NCBI GenBank assembly: GCA_030272155.1
Contig: CP126193.1
Coordinates: 4,774,001-4,838,000 of the forward strand
Reading direction: 5' to 3'
From: Tetradesmus obliquus
Lineage: Eukaryota > Chlorophyta > Chlorophyceae > Sphaeropleales > Scenedesmaceae
DNA: 64,000 nucleotides
In this document: positions 43,879 to 60,156 of the stretch, in pieces
Layout: each line of letters opens with the position of its first letter
Numbering within the stretch: position 1 is the stretch's first letter
The notes under the pieces: model-generated
What the model saw: only the letters and a program-made list of their open reading frames with translations
What the model was told of the DNA's origin: nothing
Database searches by the model: none
Translations under genes and position numbers: made by a program

Positions 43879-46558
43879 ATGAGGCTGCAGGCCGCCAAGC
43901 AATCCGCCTTTGCTGTCGTCGCCGCCCTCTTCAGCATCTTCACACAGCAGTGGCAGCACGCTTTTGCCATGCTCTTCGGGCTGATGCTGCTTGATGCAGT
44001 GCTGCCTAGGGCCCTCGGGGGCAGCAGCAGGCACACAGCAGCCCAGGCATGTCATGCTGACAGTGACAACCCGCCGGGAGCATCAGCGCAGCAGCATGCA
44101 AGGCAGAGCGATGGCCAAGAGGCAAACGCACAACAGCAACAGCAGAAGCAGCAGCCTGAAGGGGTCCCCTTGTCACCTGGCACCAGGCACGGAGTGGCAG
44201 ATCTGGCCACAGCAGCAGTCAACAGGACAGACATAGACAGTGAATCACCAGCAACAGTAGCAGTAGGAACCAAAGGCGGTCACCCCTGCAGTGGTACAGG
44301 CAAGACCCATGGCGCGACCAGCACTGCCTCCTGGAACACAGCCAGCAGCCGCAGCAACACTGCGAGCGGCAGCAGCAACGACGACGATGATGCTGCCAGC
44401 AGCAACAGCAGCAGCACCGACAGCCATGTGTCTGCTGTCGCTGCCGGCGATGAGTCATGTTCATCTGACTGCTGCTCGCTGTCTCAGCAGCAGCTGCCGC
44501 TGCAGTGCACTCCCAGAAGCTCAGAGGAAGACACGAAGCAGTACCTGGAACTTTCAGGCCTGATGGCCCATCCTGCAGTTAAGGAAAAGCCCACCCCTTT
44601 AGCATTGCCAGCTGGAGTCGGCATTGCTGCTGACACTGCTGCTGCAGCCGCAGCAGCAGCAGCACCTGCAATGTCAGAGCTGCTGTCCGCCAAGCAAAAG
44701 GGCGTGCATGCGAGCGCAGCGGCTAGCAACAAAGGCATCACAGCTCGCACTAGCAGCAGCAGCAGTGCGTTTGCCAGCAGCAGCAGGGATGCCCTGCCTG
44801 GCTCCGGCAGGGACCAGCTGGCGACTGCACCTGCAGGCGCAAAGGCCACCCACACACCATTCTCTGCTACACCAGCAGCTACCATGGCTTCATCACACCT
44901 ATCTGCAGCACCTATTGTCAGCGCTGCACTTCCTGTTGGCTCAGCCGGCAGTGCTGCACGTGGCAGCAGCAGCAGCAGCAGCAGCATGGCCCGGTGCACC
45001 AGCCAACCTCAGCCAGCTCGTGCAGCATGGCCAGATGCCCCAGCCAACCCCTCCAGCTGGCAGGACAGCAGCATGGCAGCAGTCCCCACTGCTGCTGCTG
45101 CTGCTGCTGCTGCTGCGCCAGCCCACCACGCCCAGCAGCGTGCGCAGGAGATCGTGCAGCAGCAGCAGCAGCGCCCCCTCGCACTCGACCTCAGCTTCAT
45201 GCAGCACTCACAGCAGCTGCAGCAGCTGCAGCATGGCTCAGCGCCAGCAGCAGGGCCAGGCCCTGGGCCAGTGTTTAAGCCTGCAGCTGGTGCTGTGGGG
45301 CTTTCTGAGGTGCTTGCTGCTGCTCAGTCTGGTGCTGCGGTGGGGCCCGCGCACCTGGCAGGCAGCAGGGGGCTGTACCGCAGCCCTGTGCTGTACAGGA
45401 GCCCAGTGACACACCACGTGCTGGCTCTCAAGGTGTGTGGCGGTACAGGCGGTACAGCAGGAAGAGATTGTTGTTACTCGATTGTGTGGTTTGTGGTGTG
45501 GCAACAAATTTGTTTGCTGACGCGGTTGGCAGCAGCTGTGGATGGTGCTGTTTGCAGGAAAGGTTGCGCCCTTCATCTGCGCAGAGCCTGCTGCACACCA
45601 TAAGTTGCAGTGTTTATACAGCTGGTTGTGTGTCATGTCCTGCTGCCTGCTGTCGTCGAGTACATTCAACATGAAAACAGCGTAAAGTACGCTTGGCATG
45701 TACATGTGCCTGGCATTGATGTTGTGTCTTCCTTCCTCCCCTCCCTGCAGGTGCCGCTGGCTCAGGCAATCAAATGTTTATCAAAAACTTATACACGCCT
45801 TGGTATGCAAACCCTGCAAAGTGTACATGCTTGCCATTGGTGTTGTGCCTTCCTTCCTCCCCTCCCTGCAGGTGCCGCTGGCTCAGGCTGTTGAGGGCCA
45901 GCTGCTCACCTCACTGCTGGCCCACCAGCTGGCACACAACACCACAACAGACAACAACCGCATCCAGCACAACCAGCAGCAGCAGCAGCAGCAGCTTGCT
46001 GGCACATCTGGCTCCCCGGCCTCCACAAGTACTGCACGCTCCATTGTGACCCCACCCCGCAGCACTCAAGTTTGCAACGGCAGCAGCAGCAGCAGCAGCC
46101 CGCCGCAAGGTGACATGCTGCTGCTGCCGCCAGTTGCTGTGCGTGGCTGCTTCCAGCTGCTGCTGGCTGTAGCAGCCCCACGCGCTGCTGACTCATCGTT
46201 CAGCATGCCGATCAGGCAGCTGGTGGCACAGCTGGGGCTCAGCAGCAGCAGCAGCAACAGCCCGCAACAGATTACAGGCTCACAATCACCGCAACAGTTA
46301 GGTGCTGCGGGCGGCAGCAGCAGCAGCAGTGTGCAGCTGGCGCTGCAGGTCAACAGCCAGGGCCCAGTTGTGGTGGCACGGCAGGGAGATGGTGCCTGGA
46401 GAGTTGCAGGTGCTGCTGCTGCCGCTGCTGCTGATGATACAGAAGGATTCAGTAATGCAAGTGCAGTAGATGGCCAGTCGTTTGCATCTATGGGCTGCTG
46501 GCTGCAACCAGCTTGCCTGAGCCTGGCAGCAGCAGGAGAAGGCGCAGCAGCAGGGTTC

Positions 46559-46591
<33 letters not shown>

Positions 46592-49500
46592 GAGGCTGCA
46601 CTGCAGGTGATAGTGTGTGGCCTACCAGCTGCTGCGGGCCCTGCAGTGCGTGTGCTGCTGGTGCAGGGTGCAGCAGTGGCAGCTGACCAAGTGGTGCTGC
46701 TGCAGCCTGAGCAGCAGCAGCAGCAGGGACCAGGTGCAGGGCTGACTGCCAGGTGGGTGTGGCGCCATGGTGGAATTCCAGCACATGCCTGTTGAACGAT
46801 GATAACCGGTAGCAAGCCTCTTGGGCGTGTTTTGGATGGACGGCAGCACTGTTCCTGCAAGCATGTGGCTGCAAGTGCGCAGCCCATCGACCCTTTGCAA
46901 GCGTTATGTGCAACATTTGGGAGCTGCTGCTTCATTAGTTTCCTGGTAGCCGGCTTGTCTGCCGGCTTGTTTGTCTGCCAATCCCAAGTGCGCGCCATCC
47001 TGACGTGTGTCGTTTCAGCTCACCCGCGTCCTGGCTGCCGTCATGTTCGTTTGGTTTCCTCGCAGACTGCACCTCCCTCCCTGCCAGCTGCATGCCGGCC
47101 CTGCTGTCATGTACATCCTGGCAGCACCAGAGCCACCACCAGCAGCAGCAGCAGCAGCGTCACCAACCAAGCCCGGCTTTGCGCCGCTGCCCCGCGCTGC
47201 CACGCTGTGGGCCTGCCTGCCGCTGCTGGTGGTGGGCAGTGCTGCTGCACACCAGCAGCTCATGGCGCTGTTTGATGCCATGGCTGGCGAGCTGCTGCAG
47301 CAGCTGCAGCAGGGTTCAGGCTGTACAGCAGATGCAAGCAGGCTTGGCAGCGGTGATGCGGCAGCAGCAGCAGCGCCGGCTACGCCAGGCCACTCAAATG
47401 AACCTTTGGGTGTTATAACGACACAGAATGACGATGGAACAGCGAGCAGTGGTGGCAGCAGCAGCAGCAGCAGCCTGCAGGCAGTGTATGCCTACCTGCA
47501 TTTGCAGCACTGGCAGCCTATGCTGTGGGACTGGCTGTATGCAGTGCAGGCCACAGACACAGACAGCTGCATCAGCAGCATCCCATCTATGGCAGCTGCC
47601 CTGCAGGACAGGCCAGCCACAGCAGCGCCAATTGTAGCAGCAGCAGGTGCCAGCGGCAGCAGCAGCAGCAGTGCACAGCTGCAGGAGACAAAGCAGCTGC
47701 TGGCTAGTGAGCTGCTGCTGCTGCTGGCAGGCCGCGGGCTGCGGCAGGCGGCTCAGGAGCTGCTGTCACATATGGCAGCAGCATCAGGCCCCGGCCCTGC
47801 AGCAGCACCAGCTGGAAATGCTGCTGCTGCTGCTGCGCAAGATGTGCCGCGGCAGCCACGCAGCGAGGTTCCTGGCAGGGTGAAGAGCAGGAGTGCGCCT
47901 GCATCTCCCACCAGGGGTGAGCAGTGGGGGAGCAGCAGCAGCGGCAGCGGCAGTGCTTCTCCGGCTGTTGTGGATGGTGGCGATGCAGCATTTGAGGAGG
48001 CTGCGCAGCAGTACAGCCAAAGGACGAGGCGTGCAGCAAGCGTGGAGGACCCTTGGCCACCTGGCAAGACTCACAATGGCAGCGGCAGCAGCAGCAGTGA
48101 CAGCATGTCGCGCAGGGGCTTCGACGGCGCACTGCCATCAGCAGATGGCGGCCCAGGCAGGTCTTATGGCCACCCGCTGGGTTCCGCAGCAGCAGCAGCA
48201 GCACATGAAGGCGCGCCAACCTCCGGGCGTGCTGCTGTGACATTCGCGCCGCTCAGCGTTGGCGCGAATGCAGGCAGCAGCAGCAGCAGCGGTGGCGCCA
48301 GCCCGTCCCGCAGCCCCAGCCCCAACACAGGTGGCGGCTTTGGCAGTAGCATCAGCTTGCCAGTGAGTGGCTCCCTAGGGAGGGCCGGTAGCTTAGTGAA
48401 CAGCAGCGCGGGTGGCTTTGGAAGCTCGTTTTTGGGCTCCAATGCAAGTGGCGGCGCAGGGCACAGGCCTCTCACAGACAGCGCCCACAGCTCTATCGCC
48501 AGCAGCAGTGATGATGGCGCAGCGCAGGAGCAGCAGCAGCAGCCTTGTGGCAACAACAGCACCGGAGCGCCAGAAGCAGGCCGGCGGGGGCTGCAGAGCC
48601 ACCGCACACTGGGGGCTCTGGAGATGTCACCTGTGCGGCACCGAGGGCCTCCCTCGCCTGCAAGCGCAGGTGCAGCGCCACTGCCAGCTGCAGCACGCAC
48701 CGCTGCTGCTGCTGCTGTTGGGCTGTCACACAAGCCAGTACGTGCAGCATCAGCATCACCAGCAGCTGCAGATGCAGGCGAGCGTGGGGCAGCTGTTGCT
48801 GCCGCTGCTGAGAATATCCCTTTCTTGCCAGCCGCGGCAGCACCAGCAGCACCTGCATTTGCAGCTCCTTTCGTGCCGACGTCACCAGGCCTATCTGCTG
48901 CTGCCATCCAGCGGCAGCAGCACCAGCAGCAGCTGCAGCTCGCCCACACGGCCTACAGCAGCATCCCTCCCCGCTGCCCCATGGTACAATCAAAGCCAAA
49001 TCTCATGGCCAGCCCTGCACGCCGCACGCTGCCACACCTGCAGCTTCACACGCTGCCCACTGTAATTGAGAGCGGCAGTACAATTGGCATGGCATCAGAA
49101 GCAGCGTCTGTGGAGGCGAGTCCCATTGCTGCAGGTCCTAGCATGGCAGCTGCTGGCGTATGTGGCGGCTTGGCAGAGCGGCTGCAGGCGCTGCAGCTAC
49201 AGCAGGGCATTGCAGCATCAGCTTTGACTGAGCAGCAGCAGCAGCAGCTTGCAGGAGAGGGTGGCCCAGCAGCTGCTGGGTTTGATGAGCAGCTTGACAC
49301 GCTGCTGCCGCTGTGCGGCAGCAGCAGCAGGGGCATTTGTGGCACAGCTGGCACAGCTGTTGTGTGTGTGGAGCCGGGTGCTGACCTGCTGGGCAATGAC
49401 AATGACAGCGGGGAGTTTGTCACTGCTGCTGGCTTGTTCAGTGGCTCTAGTTACGCCTCAAGTGCACCCTCAGATCAGGATGCTGAGCAGCAGCAGCAGC

Positions 49501-52500
49501 AGCAGTGGGCGATGCCAGCAGGGCTTGAGAAAGGCCCAGTCAGCGCAACTGGAACAGCAGCAGCTGCAGACTCGCTGGCTGCTGCTACTGCTAGTGCTGG
49601 TGCAGCTGACCAGGCGGCAGGGACTGGCGGCAGCAGCAGCAGCATCGCGGCAGCAGCTGCTGCACGCGGTGGCCTGAAGACTGCAGGCACAGCAGGCATG
49701 GCAGCGATTAGTAGCGGCAGCAAGGTGGTGCACTTTGCGCCTGCAAGTGCAGGGCAAGGTGGCTCTGCTGCCGGCCAGCAGCAGGGTGTTCCTGCTGCTG
49801 CTGCTGCTGCTGCTTCTCCCGATGCTGAGTCAGGTGGTGGCAGGTGGCATGTGTTTGACACCTCGGGCATGGATATCTTTGAGCCAGGTGAGGCACTGTC
49901 TGTCATGATCGGCACCACGCAGTGGCAGCGCTTGGCAGCAACCTTGAGCAACACTTTGTTGATCGGCGGCAGCAGCAGTGGCACTCAGCAATAGCACAGA
50001 CGGGTTGCTGCGCCTGTAAACATGTCTGTGTGTGTGTCTGGTTCGCCAGCATCCCGGTGGCAGTGGCTGGGCAGCGCATTCGCAGAGCACGCACAGGCCT
50101 CGTCGCATGCCCCGCACTGCTGCGCTCACTGTTGTCATGCTCACACTCACTGCTGCCGCCCGCTTTTCTACACCTGCCACTCCTGCCTCTGCATGCAGGC
50201 GCTGAGGTGTCCTCAAACCACAACCTGTACAGCACCCGCGGCAACAACATCAGCACCTCAGTGAGTACCACCACATGGTTTGCCATCTCAACCAGCAGCG
50301 CAAGCAACCTGCCACCCACCCCTAGCCGGCACTACGCATCAGCCTCAGGAACCCTGCGCACGCCAGCAGCACACAGCAGCTCCGGCCGCAAGCTGCGCAC
50401 CCCCAGCAGCAGCAGCAAGCACAACACACCGTACCGCCCGTACTCCAGCGGTACAGGTTATACTTCCGGCCACGTCACTGGTGGTTACACTCCTGGAGGT
50501 GTAACTAGCACGGGTTACTCCTACGGTGCCCAGCTAGCTGGCAACAGCAGCAGTCAGATCCACCAGTCAGGCTATAACAGCTATGCAGGCCTGCCACCTC
50601 AGGCACCTGTTACAACGCCTGGTGGTAGCGTTATAACGCCTGGCAAGGTGCCGCCCACGCCCCGCTCAGCAGCAGCAGCAGCAGGAGCAGGAGCAGCAGG
50701 GCTGAGTGTGACTCCGCGTGGAAACAAACAGCAGCAGGCTGGGCCGGCTGGCAACGCGCAGCAGGCAAGCAAGCATGCGCAGCGCAAGCTGCTGCTGTTC
50801 TCGCCGGTCAGGCCGGGTGCGGGCGCGGCAGCGCTGCCAAATGCTGCAGCAGCGTTTGGAGGTGACATGCATATGGCAGCAGCCCCTGCTGCAGCAGCAG
50901 GTGCAGCAGCAGCAGGCGCACCCTGGGGTAGCAGCAGCAGCAGCGGCGCAATCGGCAGGCCACTAGATGGCAGCAGCAGCTTGGGCAGCCCTGCCCTTGC
51001 TGCTGCTGCTGCTGCTAGCAGCAGCATGGCTGGCAGCAGCAGCTCGCAGCAGCAGCACCTGCTGATGACCCCGCAGCGTGGCAGGCTGCAGCACAACACA
51101 GCCTCAGGCCTCGGCCCAGCATCAGGCTCAGAATTCGGCCCAGCATCTGGGCTCTCTCCATACCCACGTGCGCTGCAGACACCCAGCCGGCGGCCGCAAC
51201 AAGGCACTGCTGCTTCAGGCAGCTTGTTCAACAGCTGGGCCAGCAACATTGTGACTGGCGGCGGCAATAGGGATACCGTGTCAGGGGTGCTTGATCTGCT
51301 GACGGGCGATCCTGGCGCGTCAGCTGCTGGCGCCGGCTTTAGTGCGGCGAGGAACAGCAGCAGGGCCTTCTGCAGCAGCAGCGACAGTGACAGCGACAGC
51401 GGCGAGATGTGGGGAGTGGGCAGCGCAGCAGCAACTCCATCCGCTGCGCAGCGCAAGACAGGTTCAAGCGCTGCTCCTCGTGCTGGGCGTGCAGCAGGCG
51501 GCTACTTCACACCCATTCGCAGGCCCAGCTTTGAAATGCGTGTGGAATCAGGCACAGCAGCACCAGCAACAGGAGGCTTTGCAGGCATGAGCCCGGCGTT
51601 CAGGGCGGCAGCGCTCGCGCCTGCAGGTGTTCCAGGCGCCACAGGTGCAGCAGCGCTGCCCAATGCAGCAGCAGCAGCAGCAGCAGCGCAGCCTGTGCAG
51701 AGGTTCTCGCCTGTTGGGCCAGCAGCAGGCAGCTTGCTGGTTGGCGGGTATGGTTTCGAAGTGTCAGATGATGAGGATGACACAATGGTCACCCGTGCAG
51801 GCAAGAGCATCTCTGGTGCGCTGTTTGCAGCACCAGAAGGCATGGGGATGAGCCGATCAGGGCTTGCCAGCTGTATTGGGGCCAGCAGCAGCGGTGTCAG
51901 TGGGGTAGCTGGCATACCTGCGCTACTGACCCAGCAGCGCTTTGGATCAGTGATTACTAGCCGTGGTGGCATCGCATCAGCTTCGCCTGTTGCGCGACTG
52001 CCTGTCGGAGCTGGCGTGTATGCACCCTCGCCCGCAGCACAGCAGCAGCAGCAGCAGCAGCAGCAGCTGCTGCGGGCGCTTGTCACTAGCCGCAGCTTCG
52101 GCAGCGGCCACGTGGCTAGTGATGACTTCGAGGAAGTGCACACGCCTGTCGGAAGTCCAAACGTCAGCAGCCCGCAGCACACACCGCCTGGCCAGATCAT
52201 GCATAGCTCAAGCCATGCCTCTGCATGGTCGTCCCCAGGCTCCAGCACACACAGCAGCAGCATCACCGGCGCCGCAAACTACGCCGGCACAGTGAGCAGC
52301 ATCGCTTCTCTGCAAAGCACACCTTATGCTGAAGGCTTGCCAGGCACACCGAGTGCTGGCGGCAGCCCTGTGGGGCATGTCGGGCCTGTGCTGCAGCAGC
52401 TGCAGCGGCAGGGCAGCTTGCGCTTTGAGCCGCCGCGTGCGCCTGCGCGGCCCGCGCCGAGTGTGATGCTGGTGCCAGCGTGTGACGCGCCTGAGATTGC

Positions 52501-52531
52501 GATGAGCATGGAAGGACTGCTGGTGGAGTAA
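43879..52531 (+). CDS. Giant low-complexity protein, possibly membrane-anchored, function unknown
   Basis: Four long exons join in phase into about 2,529 residues: 43879-45432, 45872-46752, 47066-49887 and 50199-52531. The N-terminus has a hydrophobic region (FAVVAALFSIFTQQWQHAFA, then MLFGLMLLDAVLP) that may form one or two membrane helices. Most of the rest is Ser, Ala, Gln and Gly in runs. More ordinary sequence appears near residues 720-830 (CWLQPACLSLAAA, ALQVIVCGLP, VRVLLVQG), at the third exon start (LHLPPCQLHAGPAVMYILAA) and in LWACLPLLVVGSAAAHQQLM and HLQHWQPMLWDWLYAVQ. The last exon is rich in Ser/Thr-Pro sites and Gly-Tyr-Thr repeats (GYTSGHVTGGYTPGG). I do not recognise the family. 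The start is uncertain because an acceptor lies 4 bp upstream of it. The exon joins could also separate two neighbouring genes, but phase fits one. Confidence 0.6.
45699..45890 (+). repeat. 121-bp tandem duplication of an intron 3' end
   Basis: Copies of about 70 bp end near 45769 and 45890. Each carries the same CTTCCTCCCCTCCCTGCAG acceptor followed by GTGCCGCTGGCTCAGGC, the first 17 bases of the exon. The second copy continues into the long exon at 45872. Use of the first acceptor at 45751 shifts the frame because the offset, 121, is not a multiple of three. Confidence 0.85.
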
Positions 52532-55500
52532 TGCGTGCTGTGTTTGCATGCTGTTTTGGTGTGAAAGGTTAGCACGGGAAGGGGATGGCAGCATCCTGGT
52601 GCTGCGGCATGGCGTAGTGTTGTCGGAGGGGTGTGTTGTTTGTGTATGTTTGGCCGAGTTGGTCCCTTTTGTGGCCCGAGGGTATGTGGCATGTTGTCTG
52701 ATTCAGCAGTAGGGGGTTATGCCGTGCCTGAGGCAGGCAGTTAGACAGACGAGGCATGCGGTGTCAGCATGTGGTGTGTTTTGCGTGCTTGGCCGGCTTA
52801 GCTTTTTTATGCTTGCTTCGTGTGTTTGAGTTGCCGTTGCATTGGCAGCAGGGGGCAATGGCAACTCAGGAGTACACTGTGCAGGTTGGCAGTAGCACAC
52901 TTGTGCCTGGCAGGTGGCTGGCATGCATGTGGCTTGCCCGCAAACGCCGGGTGGTGTTGCATGTGTGAAAGAGCTTTGCTTGCACACTGTGCAGTGGCAC
53001 TTTCGTTCACGCACTTGCTTGCTAGTGAAACTTGTGTTGGTGGGAATGAGGAGGGGTTGAAGGCGGCAGGGGCTGTGGGTTGTGAAGTTTTGCAGGTTAT
53101 TGCAGCGGTTTAAAATGGGGGCTTGGTCTTGTAGCGTCCGCCTTACAGGAACCCTAATGTTGCAGAATACTGCTGCTGCGTTGCAGCAGCTGTTGCACAC
53201 GCGCAGTGCACTTGGTGCTGCGCAGCAGTCGGTCGGCAGAGCATCTTGTGTGTGCTTTGGTATTGCCTTTTGGTTTGACTTTGTGGAAGGATGCGTCTAA
53301 GCATTGAGTTTGGCACTGGATGCCACAGTGTGGCAAGAGGCGGCAGACAGTGCTCAAAGGGCAAGTGCATTCGTGTCACCTGCGTTGGCACATCCCCAGT
53401 GGTGCAATGTAGTATGCCGGGTTTGATCTACAGCATGCGGTCTCTGATGTCAGCACTTGTCTGCATGCTTGCAGCGCTGTGCCCTTTCACGAGCACTGTG
53501 TCGTCACATGCATGCCTGTAGGTGCTTCCCCTGCATTTGACGTGTTCTTCTGCTTTCAAACCAGGATACAAGCAGAGCCGTGACAGGCTGCATCATGGAT
53601 GTGCTGTGGGTTTTTTTTTTGCTTTTGGGAGGACTCTGTGGGCGGGGTGACGTCACTTTATGCTGAAACGTACACGCACGTGTTGCCCACCATCCCTGCC
53701 GTGCAATCGTTCTTGCAGCAGCCTGTGTGCTGCTCTACTATGCATCAGGGTAGCAGGGGCATGTCGCGCTGCAGTGAATGTGGCAAGGCATGGGATGAAC
53801 CATCCTGCCAGAAACACCTGGTCTATCTGTCCGTTGAGCAGGCAACAGCAAGTGCTTGTGGTGTTATTCCGTGACGCGCGGGTGGGCTGGCTTGGCGGTT
53901 GGTGGTGCTTTCTGGATGGCTGAGGCGTACGCTTGGGTGCCATGGCCACACACAACCTCGTGAACTACTTTGAGGGTGCTGTGACAATGCAAGCCCTTGA
54001 GTGCTGCAAGGGCTGCTGTAGCAGGGTGTGATGTATCGTATGCTGCATGACCATGGAGTCACATGTTGTGTCATCTTTTGTGCAGCTACCTTGATGGTGA
54101 GCTGCATATGAGCTGCTTCCTCGTCAGCAGGTGGCGCTGCATGCATCGCCACACAATGACTCTGATTCGCTGGACGCACATGGTCTGTAAGCAAGCATGC
54201 AGTGCTGGTGTTTTGGAGAGCATGCAGCGGCAGCAGCAGCGGCACTCACAGAAGCACCGCATGTTACATCATTGCTGCATTGCTGTAGATGGCAGCTCTA
54301 TGTGTGTGGCGCTGCAAGGGCCTGCAGGCAACACTCATGGGTTTTTTCAGCTGTCCAGGAGGCAGTGCGTTGAAGTTTGGTGGCAGGGCAGCTGATGACC
54401 TGGCACTCAACACTGCTGAAGTGGCCGACTGCGTGAAGTGCTTGCTGACTGGTGGTGATTAGCGCCGATGCAACGGCGCAGATTGAGGTTTGTGTAGCGT
54501 TGCAAACGTGCAAGCTGTGCAGGGTTTTTCACAGCCGCCCAGCGCTCTCCCGCTGCGGTTTGAGCATCGTTTTGCTGGATACCAGATCTCTGTATCTGCC
54601 CGGGAATGGATGTGTAGCTGTGTGAAATGGTTTTGCAGCATGAGGTTGAAGATTAAATGACATGGCTGCAGTGGTAGCGCAGTGCCGGGTAGCGCAGGCA
54701 GAGGCAGTGCCACGCACTGGCACAAACCCGTGGCACCCCACCAGCTGGGAAAGTGTCCTCCCGCAGCAGGCTCGTTGACCTGTGCAGCTCATTTGTGTAG
54801 CTCAGACTTATAGCTCAGGCTAGTGCAGGACTTGATGCCTCATTGTTTGTTTAGTGTAGCTTGTGTGTTGTCTGCAGCATGCATGGTAGCGCAGTTGTTT
54901 TCAGGTCAGCACTTGCTTTTGACGGTACAGCCTCAGCTGCAGCTACAACTCAGCCTAGCCATCACTGATGGCCATGGCATGGCATGATGCTTTTGTATGT
55001 CGACACTGTGTTTCTCTGCTTGTACTGCTGACTGTGCCCTGTGCTTTGATGTACGCATGTTTGTTTTCCAGAGATGGTGTGCAATTAAGCTAGAAGCTTT
55101 CCATTTCTCCCTTTGCTAGCTGTGCTCTTCAAAGCATCCACATACAGGCAGCAGCTAGGCCCGCTGATCTGTCATTGCTACGATGCGGGTGCTGCAAAAC
55201 AACCCGCATGATGCGTGATGTGGCCGCCAGCCCGTAGGTTTGCAGCAGACAAGTGCCATGCCAGGTCAAATCAAATATGTAAAGGTTGCACGTGTTGCGA
55301 CCAGTCAGGCAGGCCTAGGTTAGGCCTGGGCTGCTCTTGAATTGGAAGCATGCTGCCCTTTTTTGGGTTTCTGCAGAGCTTTAACCTTTTGTGTGCTTTG
55401 TGGGTCAGTTGTTGCTGCAGCAGCACCCGCTGCATTGCTGAGTGTGAGCATGCAGCTTGCAGCACTAGCCGCAGGTGCAGTTCAGAAATGTGTGCTACGA

Positions 55501-57405
55501 GTGGTCACCGCAGAGTATGACAGGTATCATTGTGCTTGCACTTGGGCATCTGTCTTGAGGCCGTTTATGTTGACCTGTTTCTGCAGTAGGCCTGTATTTG
55601 CACGTGTATACACATGCACTGGCTTGCCACGTGCAGCGTCGCCATGCGGCAATGACACCTGAATTCAAATAATTGGCTTCTGGCTGTCCTGCAAGAGTCT
55701 GGTGAAATTGTCGCCTATGTTTCCTGGTTTGTGGTGTGTGTGCCAGGTGATTGATCACTTGTTGCATGATTTGTTGGATGGGTACTATGGCATGGTGTGC
55801 GCATCCTGGTTTCTCCTGCAGAATGTGACAGGGCTGCTTTCAGCAGTAAACGTCGAGCTGGCAGTTGCCTGGTCATCCGAATTATCAGGTCCTTGTTATT
55901 GTATGCACTTTGGGCTTTCATGCCTCAAGTGGCTGTCGCACTGCTATTTCAGCACCAGCATGGCTGGACCGGCTAGAGCTTCCTGTGTGATGCTAGGCTG
56001 CTTTTCAATGCTGACGACAACTTGAATAAGTGGGTGTCTGGAAGCTTTCATTTTTGTCAGTGGCATGCCTCCTCCTAGTACCAAATTTGAGCGCTACTTT
56101 GCTTATTCTTTCCTTTGAACTTCATCGGGGTTCTGCTTGTGGCTATGCTGGAAGTTATGCTTTGCTTGTATGTCCAGCTCTTCGTCAGACCGTGTGCGCA
56201 CTATGTGGTGCCGCCACGCAGATGTACTCCCGTACACGTATATGCAGTCAATACGGAACGTGTACAGACTGCACAAGGCGGGAGCTTGTGCACCATTCTA
56301 CTATGTATGGCATGGGCAATGCTGCCGCCGCATTTGGGCCCATGGGCTGAAGCTGTCGCATTTGCGTCGGCGGGTCATACCTCCCCTGCAGGGTAGTTGG
56401 CATTCTTGGATCCACCAGCGCCTGGGATTCCATGCGAATGCGCTCTTCTTGTATTTGCCTTGCTTTTGCATTTACTGGCGCGTTGTGCCGTCACACTTGT
56501 GTAGCATCAGCTACTGTGAGATGGCGCGCTGTTTGCTTTGCTGCACACATGTGCAGCTGTTGATTCTGGGCCCCACTGCCTACACTTGCAAGCACTGTGC
56601 ATTGCAAACTAAGTGAACACGAAGCCTTGGTAAAATGGGGCGTCCGGTACCGGACAGCATCAGGTGGTTTGGTAATGCACATGCTGATGGTTCTGCCGTT
56701 GCTGCTGCACTGCATTGCGCTCCCGTCTCTCATTCAACTTGTCATTGGTGGCTCAACCTTGGAAGGGTGCCATGTAACATTCTAATGCGTTGGGTCTGCA
56801 GGCGTACTTGTAGGTGGGCGAGTTCATCCAGAAAGAGGAAGGGTGGGGACAAAAGGGACTTGCTGTGGAGTTGGGAGTTTGCTGCTGCTCTGGCTTTCCA
56901 AGCCAGCAAGCAAGTTGCTTTGGTCTATTTGACATTGCTGCCACTGCATAAAGCATGCCGGTACAGCCATCTGTTGATACAGCATCGGAAGTGAGTGGGC
57001 TCTCACAGCTGCTGTGCGGTTGTGAGGCTTGCAGGTGGCAGCTGCTGCAGCAGTAGCCTGGCGACTGGCAGGCTTGCCAAACAGTACGCTCAGCATTGCT
57101 GGGTGCATCTGGCCTGTTGGCCCCGTTACTGCATCCGCACTGTTGTCATGGTACTGTCATATGGGTTGCTGACAGCTCAGCCCCGCTATCTCACCACTAG
57201 AAAACGCTAGGCGCCCTACTGCTGATGCAATGTCAACAACCACTGTATTCTGAAAAAAAGAAAACAAGCAAGCTTGCAGTTTCAAAACGCCCGCGCACTG
57301 TCACCAGCCAGAAAATTGCTGGCACGCGCCCGTCAACTCTACTCGCCTCGCTTGTCAGCTCCGTGTTCAATTTTGGTTTCTTAGTTGCACATCACGGATA
57401 AGGAC
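52532..57405. other. 4.9-kb gene-free stretch
   Basis: This is the longest stretch without a recognisable gene. Open frames on both strands are short, Cys-rich and without domains. The plus strand is strongly G+T-rich over most of its length, as for a long 3' UTR of the preceding plus-strand gene, followed by the promoter of the PP2C gene. There is a short T run (10 T) at about 53611-53620. I saw no RNA gene or mobile element. Confidence 0.4.

Positions 57406-60156
<2,751 letters not shown>

Noticed and set aside
43879-45432. TMEM209-like identity for the giant gene
   Set aside because: The hydrophobic N-terminus and a YRSP-type motif are suggestive, but the conserved C-terminal TMEM209 block is not present anywhere in the following exons.
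50270-50305. Tiny intron starting at GTGAGTACC
   Set aside because: The implied intron would be about 35 nt, and the sequence is open and in frame without splicing.
52703-53200. 165-residue minus-strand Cys-rich frame
   Set aside because: There is no domain or splice structure, and it is antisense to a G+T-rich flank.
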